Positions 1-10,223 of a stretch of 64,000 nt of DNA are shown here, piece by piece (positions within the stretch are counted from its first letter, which is position 1; the number at the start of each line of letters is the position of its first letter). Position numbers and translations under genes: made by a program. A model generated the notes under the pieces. The model had not been told where the DNA came from and made no database searches. It was given only the letters and a program-made list of their open reading frames with translations. Location: positions 533,501-597,500 of the forward strand of contig SMSO01000005.1 of NCBI GenBank assembly GCA_004764695.1, written 5' to 3'. Source of the stretch: Schizochytrium sp. TIO01. Lineage: Eukaryota > Sar > Bigyra > Thraustochytrida > Thraustochytriidae.

Positions 1-1
1 T

Positions 2-2723
2 GGATGGGCTGAAGATGAAGCCAACACCAACGAAATTAAACTCGAAATCGAACGTGCAAAGGCTGATCTTGACCGAATGTATCAACACGCACAGAAACGT
101 CTTGAAAGCTGGGTCATCCCGATTGATGCACTCGTCCTTGACAAACGAGTTGGTGAGGGTAGTTTTGGTGAGGTTTTTCGTGGTCGTATTAAGGTCCATC
201 ATCAAAATTATGGCGGTGATATGATGTATGATAGAGTTGGTGATGGTCTTCTCCCCCGAGTTGCAAGCACTTCGATGCGCTCATTTTCCTCTCAACGATC
301 GACATATTTAGGCAATCTCCAATCTCCACAACATCAAGACCAGGAGTTCGAATCAGCATTTGGTGAAGATAGCTTGGGTACTCTTTATACTCATCGAACC
401 TCTCCTGTGCGAAAGCACCATCGCAAATATTCAACCATGCCAAACAATTCAGTGGTTGCTATCAAACGTATCCCAAAACACAAAATTAACCGCAAAACAG
501 TGCTTTCTCTGTTACAAGAGACCTATGCTATGGCTTTGTGCCGCCATCCCAACGTATTGCGTCTCGTCGGTGTGGTTTTTGACCCGTTCGTTTGTGTTGT
601 ATTTGAATATATGGCCTTAGGGTCACTCAAAGACCTGCTTGACGCTTCGAACCCAAGATTGGCTTTGCAAACCACACAACGTTTTTCCAAGGGCTCAAAC
701 CCAGCACTATTACCTCTTGATGCCAGTGGGAAAGGTACAAGTATGTGGCATAGTATGCGCGAAAGAGATGAGGATATTTTTCATGATGCAGAACGCAAGT
801 TACAGCGGGACAGTGTTGTACAAGAACTTCAAGACTATGCATTGCCTGGGCAGTGTGTATGGACTCACACTAAAACACGAATGTGTGTAAACATCGCTGC
901 TGGAGTTTCTTACTTGCATTCACAAGGGATCATTCACCGTGATCTTAAATCCAGCAATCTCATGGTAGACGCCACGCATGCAGTGAAGGTTGCTGATCTT
1001 GGAACAGCTCGCGACATGGACCCGCGTCGTGCTGCACCCCAGGATGTATCAGATGCAGACTCTACTTCGAACGAGCAACCGGGTCATGAACGGCGCACTA
1101 GGCCTCGACGCATGTCACGAGTTGGCTCTCCCCTTTGGATTGCTCCTGAGGTCATTCGTAGCGAAAATGGCGAGTATAGTTATGAATGTGATGTCTGGTC
1201 ATTTGGGGTGATCCTTTGTGAGATTATGACACATCGTGATCCCTATACTGACGTAGATGGGCGTTCAAATTTCAATCTTCTTCAGGTTGTTGAAGGGCAG
1301 CTTAGTCCCCTTGACTTTATTGACGATGCCTTAGAACATACACCTTCCGGAATTGTGCAATTAGCTCAGGCTTGTTGTGAGTTTGATCCAGCAAAGCGTT
1401 GCTCGATGCGTGAAGCCCTTTTTGAGCTTCTGCGTATTGTCGTTGAGCAGGAAACAAGTAAGGTAGAGGCTGATGCGATTGCTGCTGCAGGACCTTACAT
1501 TCGTTATAGCCAACCTTCACGCGTTAACCTTTTTCGACATCTGAGGCCCTCTTTCGAAAGCGAGCCGCATGGGCAAGATCCACGAAATCACATCGATTCA
1601 ACTCAGATGCCTACGCCATCACCCTTCATTACCTCAAACAAATGCTAACTCATGTGCTAGAAACTCGACAAATCGCAACGTGCGCTCAAATAACTATTCT
1701 GTGCACACACTGAGCTCGTCAGATGTGATTGCGGAAGCACTCCATGAGAATGACCTTGACCATCTCGTTCATAAAAGGCGGCATCCTCATCACTGCACAA
1801 GTCAATCTGCTGATGACGATGAAAATCTTGACTCGGACTCTGAAGAAGATGAGACAGAGAGTGAAGATGATGATCTGCATGAAGATGAATTTCCTTTGGA
1901 TATGGCTCCTTATGCTCGTGGGTCAAGCCCAGCAAATACAGCATCTACTAATTCAGGTACTCGTCTACTGCCTGGCAGCCAATCTACTTTTGGTGAGAGC
2001 TCTGCCACTGGAGCTTTTACTCGAGTTGGCGTTGCAGATGAAAGCATGGGTAGTGTGGAAGGCTCGTCCCGATTGATGACGACACCTCATCCATTTGGTA
2101 TAAACAATATGAGTCAGCAAAGTCTAGCTACTCAGCATCCAGATGATGATTACGATAACATTGGGAGCAGTCGTAGGAATACGAAGAATAGTCGTCGTCG
2201 ATCCAAGGAAAGGCCGAGGTCATTAGTCACCGTCAAAACAGATACTACCTGTACCACTTTCGCTGGATCATCACGTACTTTAGGCGCACCTCCGTTGATG
2301 ATGGAATACGAAGAGCCCATGCATTATCGGGCTTTACGCCAGAGCTATTCTACCCATAACATGGGCGAAACTCTGATACAAGAAAAAGTTCAGTCATTAT
2401 TATCTTCATTTCCAAGTATGGGATCAATCGTACCGCCCACGTTTGCAGGATTTCGTGACAGAAGCTCTGATTTATCGTCTCGTGAGCCATCTGCGGCATC
2501 TAATCTTCCTGGATCCCGCCTAAGGGAATCAGCTACATCTTCCCATTCCGTCGCTTCTGATCAACAGCAACAAGTAGCACGAAGAAGTGTGAGCATTGGA
2601 AGTGAACGGTCGAGGCGCCAGTCTCAAAGCTGTCGAATCACGAGAGAAAGCTCTGCACCAGCAGTGGGAGAGAAGCAGTCACACTCCATGCGGGGTCCAT
2701 TTCAATGTATTGCTGAATTTTAA
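2..2723 (+). CDS. TKL-like protein kinase, 5'-truncated, with acidic/Ser-rich C-terminal tail and an internal frame break
   Basis: The reading frame is open to the left edge, so the start lies outside; the first internal ATG is at 77. Kinase marks appear in order: Gly loop VGEGSFGEVFRG (about 130-185), VAIK lysine (about 448), hinge VFEYMALGSLKDLL, catalytic HRDLKSSN (about 938), DLG in place of DFG, SPLWIAPEV and DVWSFGVILCEIM. Long insertions follow the Gly loop and the hinge region. This fits the TKL/RAF-like group abundant in stramenopiles. The kinase frame stops at 1648. A second frame, open from 1545 to 2723, encodes an acidic then Ser/Arg-rich segment that looks like the tail of the same protein. 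A phase-compatible intron (donor GTAAGG at 1458; acceptors ending 1545 or 1560, neither a YAG) would join them. However, codons 1458-1610 also look coding in the kinase frame, so a one-base indel at about 1600-1648 is an alternative. The kinase call is firm; the join is inferred. Confidence 0.75.
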
Positions 2724-2947
2724 AAACTCACAACGTTAATTGCTGTAGCACAAGCTCTGGCAATAGTATAGAGAACCAAAATTTGAATAGCTTGAATCGC
2801 AATACCGTGCTTTAACTATGAAAATGTAGTAGTAAGTCTTTGTAACCTAATTATAAACATTCTTCGTTGTTATATGAGCGACACGCCAAGTCTCCAGCTT
2901 TGGTATGTCTTCTTTTTTTAATGTCTATAAAGAAAAATAAATAGAAC

Positions 2948-5098
2948 TCAGCGCATGGCAGTGGCTAAGCGAACCCCAGTTACAAGCTGGTCATTTATTT
3001 CTTCGAAAGCTTGGCTTAGTTGCTCCTCACTTCTGAAGAGAGCATGATCTTCATTATGAGACCATTCTTCGGTCATGCGTTCTAGACGTGTCTGATACTC
3101 ACTGCGAAGTCTGCTTTCAAGCTGTTTAAGCGCGATTCGACGTGCCTGCTCTGAAATATTTTTCTCCCGGTTCTCCTTGTCAACCCGCTCTTTGAGCATC
3201 TCTTCCTGGTCGAGATAGTAGCGCTCAATAGACTCGTACCGATCAAGGCGTTCCTTGTCCAGTTTGGCTTGTTCATCAGCCTCTTGCTCCTTAACAGCTA
3301 AGAGATATTCCTTCTCAATTTTAAGCGCCTTTGAAAATAGTGTACGTACAAGAACCTCCTCCTTAGTTTGTCGGCGTAAAGAGTGACTTTGTTCAAGGTT
3401 TTCGAAGCTTTCCTGGTAACGTCTTGATCTTGCACGCTCCACTCGTGAGTCTAATTTCTCTGCTCTGCTTGCCATTGTTGCAGCTCTCTTGGCTCGAATT
3501 GTAGACTTTCGGATTTCAGCCTCGTGTGTCTTTATCAAAATTTGGTATGCTTTACGATACCGAGATAAGTCATCCTCAAGACGACGTGTAACGTTGTTCT
3601 TCTTATGTGCATGTTGAGGTGTGCGAGTCTTTTTGGCAGCTGCTGCTTTCTGTTGTGCCCAAACAGATCGATAAATTGAAGGATAGCACTCGGCAAGTAC
3701 CTTCAGACCCTCCACATCTGCCTCACTGCGAACCTGAGCAAAAGAGTTAGGCTCTGAAAATGTTTGTTGCATTTTCTCTGCTGCATCGTGCAAACGGCTT
3801 ACTCCCTTTGTAGCTGGAAGATGACCTTCTTGGCGCTTGCGCGCCCGGATTTTACTCTGCACTTTGCGATTATCTTCTTCATCCAAATATCGAGCTTTTG
3901 CAGCACGCTGAGGGACTCGCGGCTTCCTAGCTACTGTCGAAGACACTGTCTTAGTAACTTCACTTGGCTTTGCGCCCTTCGTAACCAAATCAGATTTTGA
4001 AAGAGTGCTTAGTTTCTTTTTGGATACCGTTGTGGCACGTTTCGGCTTTCTTGCTTTACCCTTTTCGGGTCTAACATTTGCTGGGCGGCCACTACCCGTA
4101 ACTGTATGTGGTGCTTGAGGTTGCGGAGATGACTTTCGGGTATCATCACCCACATCAGAGAGGTCAATGCTCTGCATAGAAATATGGCCAGGGAACGGTG
4201 TGTGAGAACGTGCGTTTCCTCGTGAGGAGGGGGACATATGACGTGGAGAACTTGGGAAACGACCGCCTATAGCTCCCTCTAGGGACCCGCCACTGCTTCC
4301 TGTAGTTGAGCGCGGTGAGTTCGAGGTAACACCTGTGAAAGGTATGTTATTTCCCTTGACTGTACTTGCATCAATATCTCCTCCATGCTGCGCATGGGTT
4401 CCTCCAGCCATTGCAGTTGCGGCTGCAATACTAGGAGCCTCATAGAGCTGGTTCCACAAACTTTCGAAAATACTAAGCATATGGTGAATTTGCATAGGAT
4501 CACCACGGTAGATATCTTCTCCGCTGAGGAATGATAAATCTATCGGGAGAGATTCTGAAAGAGCGGCCATTACAAGCTCCGCATTTGTGATGTAGTCCGT
4601 CACAACTCTTGGTTTGCGAATGACATTTTTCAAGCGCACATTAAAAAGAGTTTCGAAAATAGCAACAAACATTGACGATGCACTCTTTTGTAATTCTTCA
4701 AAGGCTTGGATAGGGCGTGTTGTAATGTTAAGCTTAACAAACAAGTCATTTGTTCGTCGAACGATACTTTCGAAAAATGCTGGATCCTCATGGAAACGAG
4801 TGTGAGCATCATTGGATTCGCCACCTAAAGGTCTGCGCTGGTCGGAGCTCGTTTGCACAGCATGCGCGCCACTACCCTCAACATTTTGTTTCGCAGTGAC
4901 CGCTGCTTGCAAAGTTGGGTGATGTGTACTCGTAATTACACTCACATCCGAATCCAACGTTGTAGAGTCTACACCAAGGTTGGCAACATTCATCTCATCA
5001 TCACTAGTCATCATCGTCCGTTCAATACTTGACGCGTCAAAATCTTCGTTAATGACGCCTATTGTGGCGCTCGCTGTGAAGTTCTGAGCAGAGTCCAT
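2948..5098 (-). CDS. CEP95-like centrosomal coiled-coil protein
   Basis: This protein of 716 residues starts at the first true ATG (5098); the frame continues upstream without another ATG. Residues ~105-230 form a helical domain with ALFE-like and LSGEDIYRGD motifs followed by MLSIFESLW. These resemble the N-terminal CH-like domain of CEP95, where SHITGENIVKGD and LLEIFDGLL occupy the same places. A Ser/Pro/Lys/Arg-rich middle (about 240-430) is followed by a long charged coiled coil (about 500-700, many E/K/R/Q heptads). Human CEP95 has the same order and a comparable length and localises to centrosomes and spindle poles, so a basal-body or centrosome role is inferred. It is divergent from the LSM11-like gene across an 860-bp gap. 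The similarity was judged by eye, and the coiled coil alone would not identify the family. Confidence 0.55.
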   Translation of the reverse strand: MDSAQNFTASATIGVINEDFDASSIERTMMTSDDEMNVANLGVDSTTLDSDVSVITSTHHPTLQAAVTAKQNVEGSGAHAVQTSSDQRRPLGGESNDAHTRFHEDPAFFESIVRRTNDLFVKLNITTRPIQAFEELQKSASSMFVAIFETLFNVRLKNVIRKPRVVTDYITNAELVMAALSESLPIDLSFLSGEDIYRGDPMQIHHMLSIFESLWNQLYEAPSIAAATAMAGGTHAQHGGDIDASTVKGNNIPFTGVTSNSPRSTTGSSGGSLEGAIGGRFPSSPRHMSPSSRGNARSHTPFPGHISMQSIDLSDVGDDTRKSSPQPQAPHTVTGSGRPANVRPEKGKARKPKRATTVSKKKLSTLSKSDLVTKGAKPSEVTKTVSSTVARKPRVPQRAAKARYLDEEDNRKVQSKIRARKRQEGHLPATKGVSRLHDAAEKMQQTFSEPNSFAQVRSEADVEGLKVLAECYPSIYRSVWAQQKAAAAKKTRTPQHAHKKNNVTRRLEDDLSRYRKAYQILIKTHEAEIRKSTIRAKRAATMASRAEKLDSRVERARSRRYQESFENLEQSHSLRRQTKEEVLVRTLFSKALKIEKEYLLAVKEQEADEQAKLDKERLDRYESIERYYLDQEEMLKERVDKENREKNISEQARRIALKQLESRLRSEYQTRLERMTEEWSHNEDHALFRSEEQLSQAFEEINDQLVTGVRLATAMR

Positions 5099-5954
5099 CA
5101 CTTTTGCCTTAGAGAGCACTTATCTCAGAACTTCAGAGTAAATCGCCAAATCTCACCCAATAGCAAGTCTCTGACCTTTTGACTTTGTTCGGTGTCAGCA
5201 CCAGCAAAAATAGATGTTTTAAGCTCTGGATAGATGTTCTAGCCTGGTACTGGTTGGCAGATATAATTTTGGCGTTGACTGTTTAATTTCTTCTGTTCAG
5301 AGAAGTTCTCGTCTCGTCAATGCAGAACAACTTAAGGCCAAGTGCAGAAAGCAAGCACCCAAACACCTGAGACACCCTCAGCCCAAGGCTTTCGTTGCCT
5401 CTACCCTTTTGATTACGTATGTGCCCGTAGCTCAGCTGAGAACTCTACCTGCAGCAAAAGCAGTTCTTGCGTTTTTGCTGTTTCGCTCGTGCAATGGCGG
5501 TTGCATCTTTTTTCCAGGGATTGTTCGACGGCGAACCGAGCTGAGTCCCAAAGTGCCAAACTATGTGCCTACCTATCTCTATCTATCTTCTAAGGCTATT
5601 ACATATATGCTATATCAGTAGGTGAAGGACCTATTACCTGGTTGAGGAATAAAGTACGTTAGAGAATATAATACGCTGTACGAAATATAAGGTTAGGGCA
5701 CTAAGTACTAAAATTGGCAGTATAGCTTACTTATTCTAGCTTCTTTGACCTTCAAACCATCAAGATTTGTAAAGCAAACGCAGCGCTTTGGCATACTATT
5801 TTAAAAATCCCTGCTGCTATCATTGTTTGCATCCACAGAAGGTCTTGGCAGGGCTGACGGAAACTTGAGATAGAGTACATCCATCTCTTTGCAGGTGGGG
5901 TGGATCACTGCTATATAGGTTGACGTCTAAAAGCTGCGGCATGCTCAAGCCACA
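5099..5954. other. Divergent intergenic region, probable bidirectional promoter
   Basis: This gap separates the ATGs of the CEP95-like (-) and LSM11-like (+) genes. Small open frames near 5342-5620 show no recognisable protein. No clear TATA element or RNA gene was seen. Confidence 0.5.
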
Positions 5955-7214
5955 ATGAGCGGGAAAAGAAGCACACCAAGTAGTCAACATGACAAAGGTG
6001 AAATGATAGGGAAAGGCAATAGTGCTGATGATGAATCTGGCTTTAATCATGAAGAAGACGAAACATTTGATATTCGCTCGCCATATTTCGATGCAAAAAA
6101 AGCACTTGCGGAGCCAGGGCGAGTAAAGTTGCCTCAAAAAGTCTTCCCGCTGGAAAATCTCTCCCACGCAAGGCCGTTGCTTCCTCCTTCACATCAAGAT
6201 TATGTAAAAAGAAGAATTGTCAACTCAATACTGCGCGCTCAGGAAAACGACGCTATCAATCGTCGCAAGGCGAACGAAGCTGAACGCAAGGAGCGCAAGG
6301 AAAGGCGTGAACAATCAGAAAATTTCGAAAATCCTCTTCTTGTACTTGCGCAGAGCTTTTCAGAAGGACCGAATTCAGTTCTTAAACAATGCATGGAGAA
6401 AAAGGTCAAAATACGAGTTATCACAGGTACTGCCCAAAATGGAATTCGGGGCTCATGTGTTGGGTACTTGCAAGGGTTTGACAAATATATGAATCTCTTT
6501 CTTTCTGATGTTGAAGAGACTTACTCAACTATTGCTACTGCGGTGGTGTCAATGGATATAAAGAAAATCACACTGGAAGATCAACTCTTTGGATTTTTGA
6601 GAATATACAGTCCCTCCAAAGCTGCAAATGCACCTGTGATTGCTCGAAAATACGCCGGGAAAGAAACTGAGCTCTGGCAATTTTTACATGTAAAATATGG
6701 TCTTGTTGATCGTGTAAGAGATGCCTTGACATCAACCAAAACGTGTTTTGCAGAATGTGCCGCCTCGCCAAGCGGGGAACTCCCTGCTGGATTTCTTGGG
6801 AAACAATTACAAGGAAGCTTGCAAGAGAGATCAGAAGAGTTGCTTCGTCGATACCGCGGGCGAGAGCCAATTCTGATGAGCAAACTTGGAATTGCTGATA
6901 CTCAGGAGCTGCAGGCACAGGAGCGGCAGAGCCTGTTTCATAAAGAGCATACCTGGACAGGTGCGCAGTTTCAATCAGCCAGCTCGGAACTTGATCTGGA
7001 TGCTGAATGGATTCAAAGAGAAAGCCTCAAGTACTCTGGTAGGTTTTTCTACTACAACACTAAAACCAAGCAGTCTGTGTGGGAGAAGCCAGCTGATGTG
7101 AACTTCAGAACAATCGAGTACTCAGTTATTCGCCATCGTAATTTGAGGCAGACCATACTTCGTGGAGATAATGTTGTTATGTGCTCTCCTTACCTGGGTG
7201 CGAGTGTACCATAA
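5955..7214 (+). CDS. LSM11: LSM11-like U7 snRNP Sm protein with an inserted WW domain
   Basis: In animals LSM11 replaces SmD2 in the U7 snRNP, which matures the 3' ends of replication-dependent histone mRNAs. This 419-residue protein matches LSM11 in three places. An N-terminal segment (IRSPYFDAKKAL, ~40-51) resembles the animal VSSPRFDPLLAL. The Sm1 motif lies at ~139-190 (GYLQGFDKYMNLFLSDVEETY region, compared with [21 protein letters not shown]). The C-terminal Sm2 motif is ILRGDNVVM at 401-409. As in animals, Sm1 and Sm2 are separated by a long spacer, here ~210 residues. Unusually, the spacer contains a WW domain at ~349-380 (W352, YYN 366-368, W376, P379). A basic K/E/R-rich helix lies at ~95-120. 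The start has a good context (CACAATGAG). The LSM11 assignment is strong; participation in a U7 snRNP is inferred. Confidence 0.85.
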   Translation: MSGKRSTPSSQHDKGEMIGKGNSADDESGFNHEEDETFDIRSPYFDAKKALAEPGRVKLPQKVFPLENLSHARPLLPPSHQDYVKRRIVNSILRAQENDAINRRKANEAERKERKERREQSENFENPLLVLAQSFSEGPNSVLKQCMEKKVKIRVITGTAQNGIRGSCVGYLQGFDKYMNLFLSDVEETYSTIATAVVSMDIKKITLEDQLFGFLRIYSPSKAANAPVIARKYAGKETELWQFLHVKYGLVDRVRDALTSTKTCFAECAASPSGELPAGFLGKQLQGSLQERSEELLRRYRGREPILMSKLGIADTQELQAQERQSLFHKEHTWTGAQFQSASSELDLDAEWIQRESLKYSGRFFYYNTKTKQSVWEKPADVNFRTIEYSVIRHRNLRQTILRGDNVVMCSPYLGASVP

Positions 7215-7612
7215 GTTGTGTATCTTTTATTATTAGTGTCTGAGGCCTTGTATTGTCAGTTTGTAATAAGTTCTTCAGTTAAAGCATGCGCCTGCAGACT
7301 CTTTCTAACGTTTCCCGCCTTCACCAAAAAAGATGAGAAGTATTTGTCATCCATTATCTTGCCATTCTCTTGAAGAGACTGGGTGCTTTGTTGTTTAAGA
7401 CAGGTGCTTATAAATATTATTTAATGAATATTGAATCATTTAAAAAACTTACGTTTCGCGCGATTCATAGACGCTCGCTCTCTTTTTATTGAAAACGAGG
7501 TGTAGGGTTTCTAAGTATACGATCAACGTTATCTGTTAAGTAAAGCTGCAGTGGACCCGATTGAATTTTAAAATTACAATCGATTATAAGATTGAGCAGA
7601 GAAATTGATTGT
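7215..7612. other. Convergent 3' intergenic region
   Basis: This gap lies between the 3' ends of the LSM11-like (+) and MTHFS (-) genes. It is AT-rich with several AATAAA-like and TTTATT stretches that could serve polyadenylation on both strands. No gene was seen. Confidence 0.4.
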
Positions 7613-8478
7613 TTATTTTGTCTTAGGGAAGTCAGCAGAAAAGTACACACCAGAGGGCGTCGCGACGGCATCGAGTGCAACGTCGTGATCTTCAACTGGC
7701 ACAGAATCCACCATTTGCTCATCAAGAGCAATGCCAATAGTATACGCGGGAGGCATGCCAGCTTCCTTGCGAGACTTTTGAAGCTTCTTCAAAAAGCAAT
7801 CGTAGTAGCCACGGCCATGACCGCAACGAAAGCCATCCTTTGTGAAAGCTACACCAGGGGTAAACACGACATCAATGAGGTCATCCGGAGTAGAGTTGAA
7901 GCCATCTGGGCGATCAACAAGCTGGTCAAGACGAAATTCAGGGATTCCCCACGGCTCCATTCGCTCAAGACTAGCGAGCTCCTCCAAGCTCATGAGCTCC
8001 GGCATGACCATATCCTCAGAACCCATTCCAGTAACCTTGGGTACGAAAACACGCTTCTCAGCACCAAAAGCCCAGTCGAGGATCACATCAGTTTGGGCTT
8101 CATTCTTCATGGCCAAATAAATACACACTCGCTTTGCCTCAAGCGCCTGCGGAATTTTCACTGCATTCTCACCCAGCTGTGTCCCAGACCATTTCTCACA
8201 AGCCATTGCAAGTAAGTCATTCGTCCCCGTTAGTTTCCTATTCTATAATGTTGCGCCTATGGTTCAAAAGAATTCACCTGGCTAAGGTTTGGAGGTGTCT
8301 TTCGACGCTTTAGACCCGTTCAGGATGTGGTGCATCTTTTCCCGCACGCAACTCAACTCACCTGCTTGGACGCTGCATTCAGGTGGTCCCTGGCCATGCC
8401 CTTGAGCACGGCGTTCACCTGGCGACGCAGAGCACGCTTCATGGTCTTGAGGTCGTTGTTCTGATCTGAATTTGCCAT
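7613..8478 (-). CDS. MTHFS: 5-formyltetrahydrofolate cyclo-ligase, two exons
   Basis: MTHFS converts 5-formyl-THF to 5,10-methenyl-THF using ATP, returning a storage folate to one-carbon metabolism. The signature GVAFTKDGFRCGHGRGYYD (GxGxGYYD family motif) is clear. The long open frame lacks the N-terminal helix. That helix (DLKTMKRALRRQVNAVLKGM) is found upstream, beginning with an ATG at 8478 and ending at a perfect donor CAG|GTGAGT (donor G at 8361). Splicing to the acceptor ACACAG at 8177 joins in phase 0 and gives 226 residues, with a 185-nt intron at 8361-8177. This join restores exactly the human spacing of 17 residues between the conserved Ser and the KR-hydrophobic strand. A second in-phase acceptor (TGTGAG, ending 8195) would add six residues. 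A CTAAC branch-like site lies near 8230. The enzyme call is firm; the splice is inferred but well supported. Confidence 0.88.
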
Positions 8479-10223
8479 GTTACACCAGAGCCCAGTCCGA
8501 GACAGAAGCTTTTCTTTACTAAGTGAAGTCAACCAAAACAACGCATCGCACGAGCGAGAACGAGCAGAGCAGACCTAATAAGGTGAGGCAACTTGGTACC
8601 TAGGAATACCTATATTGAGCAGAAGTTAATAGTGATCAGAAGGTGATGCTGGGGTCCTGAAGTTTCTTCTCGATAGACCAAATTATCAGGTTAGGCCTCT
8701 TTATTCAAGCATTTCAGGGTTAAGTAATTGTAAAGCTGCTCCATAATCGGAACGAAGCCCGAAACTAATAGTAAAACTGTTCTATAAGACGAACTTAGCG
8801 CATAAGTAGCAGTAATGATCTTCTCAAAGTAGAACAGTCCGAACAATGATGAATGTAGTCCGTACTATCAGTAAGTAGTAAACCTTGAACCTGATTGATA
8901 ATAGAGTACTACCAAAGTTGATTTAAAAAAAAAAACTAAGATCATGTCATAGCATTAATTGTGTACTATTGCCTCCAATTCTATTGGCTATTTCTTCGCT
9001 TTGGACCGGTTCTAAAAAAAATTCTGAGTACATTGTTGCTTATGTTACAGTTGGCTTCATTACCTTTTAGAAACAGAGCTTACTGTATCAATTGAAGAGG
9101 GTACGTTGACCAAAATATGCCCTTGCTATTCTTTGTGAAGAAGTGATAGCACCTTCTCAAAGGATATTTCGCGCGTCATTTGAATTGAAACAGCCTCACC
9201 TGACCTATGTCTGAGTTGTATCTCTCATTTCCTCTCCGAGCTTCTAAAGTAACTACATAAGTGGCAAACGAAAGTCTTATAATCCACTGTTGCGATGAAA
9301 AGTTGTTGCTCCATGCACTGATGAGTGCTTGTTTTGGTTCGAGTCTTTTATTAACCAATTCAAAGGTTGATGGGACACTATTCTGTACTGGATGACTTAA
9401 GATTTGTAAATCTAAACTCTGATGTGCAAGGATTCTTAACTGAGGGTCTCAAAGACTTTAAACTTGACTTCTCAATAGTATTATTCTAGGTTTCGTTAGT
9501 TTCGATGAGTTGCCTCATACTAAAATATCCTAAAGGCTTCCCCTTCTACGTTTGCACGAGCAGAAGTTTTACAATACTTCGTTAAATTCATAAGTTGCTG
9601 CAATGAAGTTGCTCTCTCTTCATTATTATCTGGGGTTAAATGCCAAAGCTGAGCAAAGCATTCGTTGTTGATCATGAAGTGCTTGCAATGCAGCATCTTT
9701 TTGTGACATTATTTCTGCATAAAATGCACGTAATTCTACTTCCGTTACTCGTCTTGCTCTTGTTGCTGCCGAAGAATGAATGATTCTCGGCAACGTATTT
9801 GCTCTCTACTGAATCTCTATCGACGTTATATTGTCATGTTTGATTACCAAGTAGTACCATAATCACCACCTTGTTTTTCGCCCGCTCTCACTTGTCAAAG
9901 GTTACTCCCACCAATCCTTTGGCTTAGAAAACAACTCAAGCTCCCCCCCTACATTGCTGCTAAATGTTGCTTTGAGATAAAACCTAATCATTGAAGTACT
10001 AGTAGCCTCTAACTAGTGAGAGTACTCCACGCCGACCCGAAGGTCCCATGATTTCTTCGTCTTTGAATTTTCCAGATTCTCCTCACTCCTTTTCTTCGCA
10101 ATTCGTTCATCTAATTTGTGTGGGCGCAGGGTTTTGTGTGAATGTAACCAAAAGCTTCAAACTAACTCCGAAAGACCATTATGGGACTATCTATATATCA
10201 CTCACTCACAGAAGAGTCCCACA
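8479..10223. other. Divergent intergenic region, no gene recognised
   Basis: About 1.7 kb separates the MTHFS start (-) and the second kinase start (+). It is AT-rich, with an A10 run near 8925 and no ORF with recognisable protein. The last ~200 bases before 10224 are open in the kinase frame but contain no ATG and have poor protein character, so they are taken as 5' leader. Confidence 0.45.

Noticed and set aside
5425-5490. tRNA-like start GCCCGTAGCTCAGCTGAGA
   Set aside because: No anticodon stem, T-loop GTTCNANNC or pairing acceptor arm follows.
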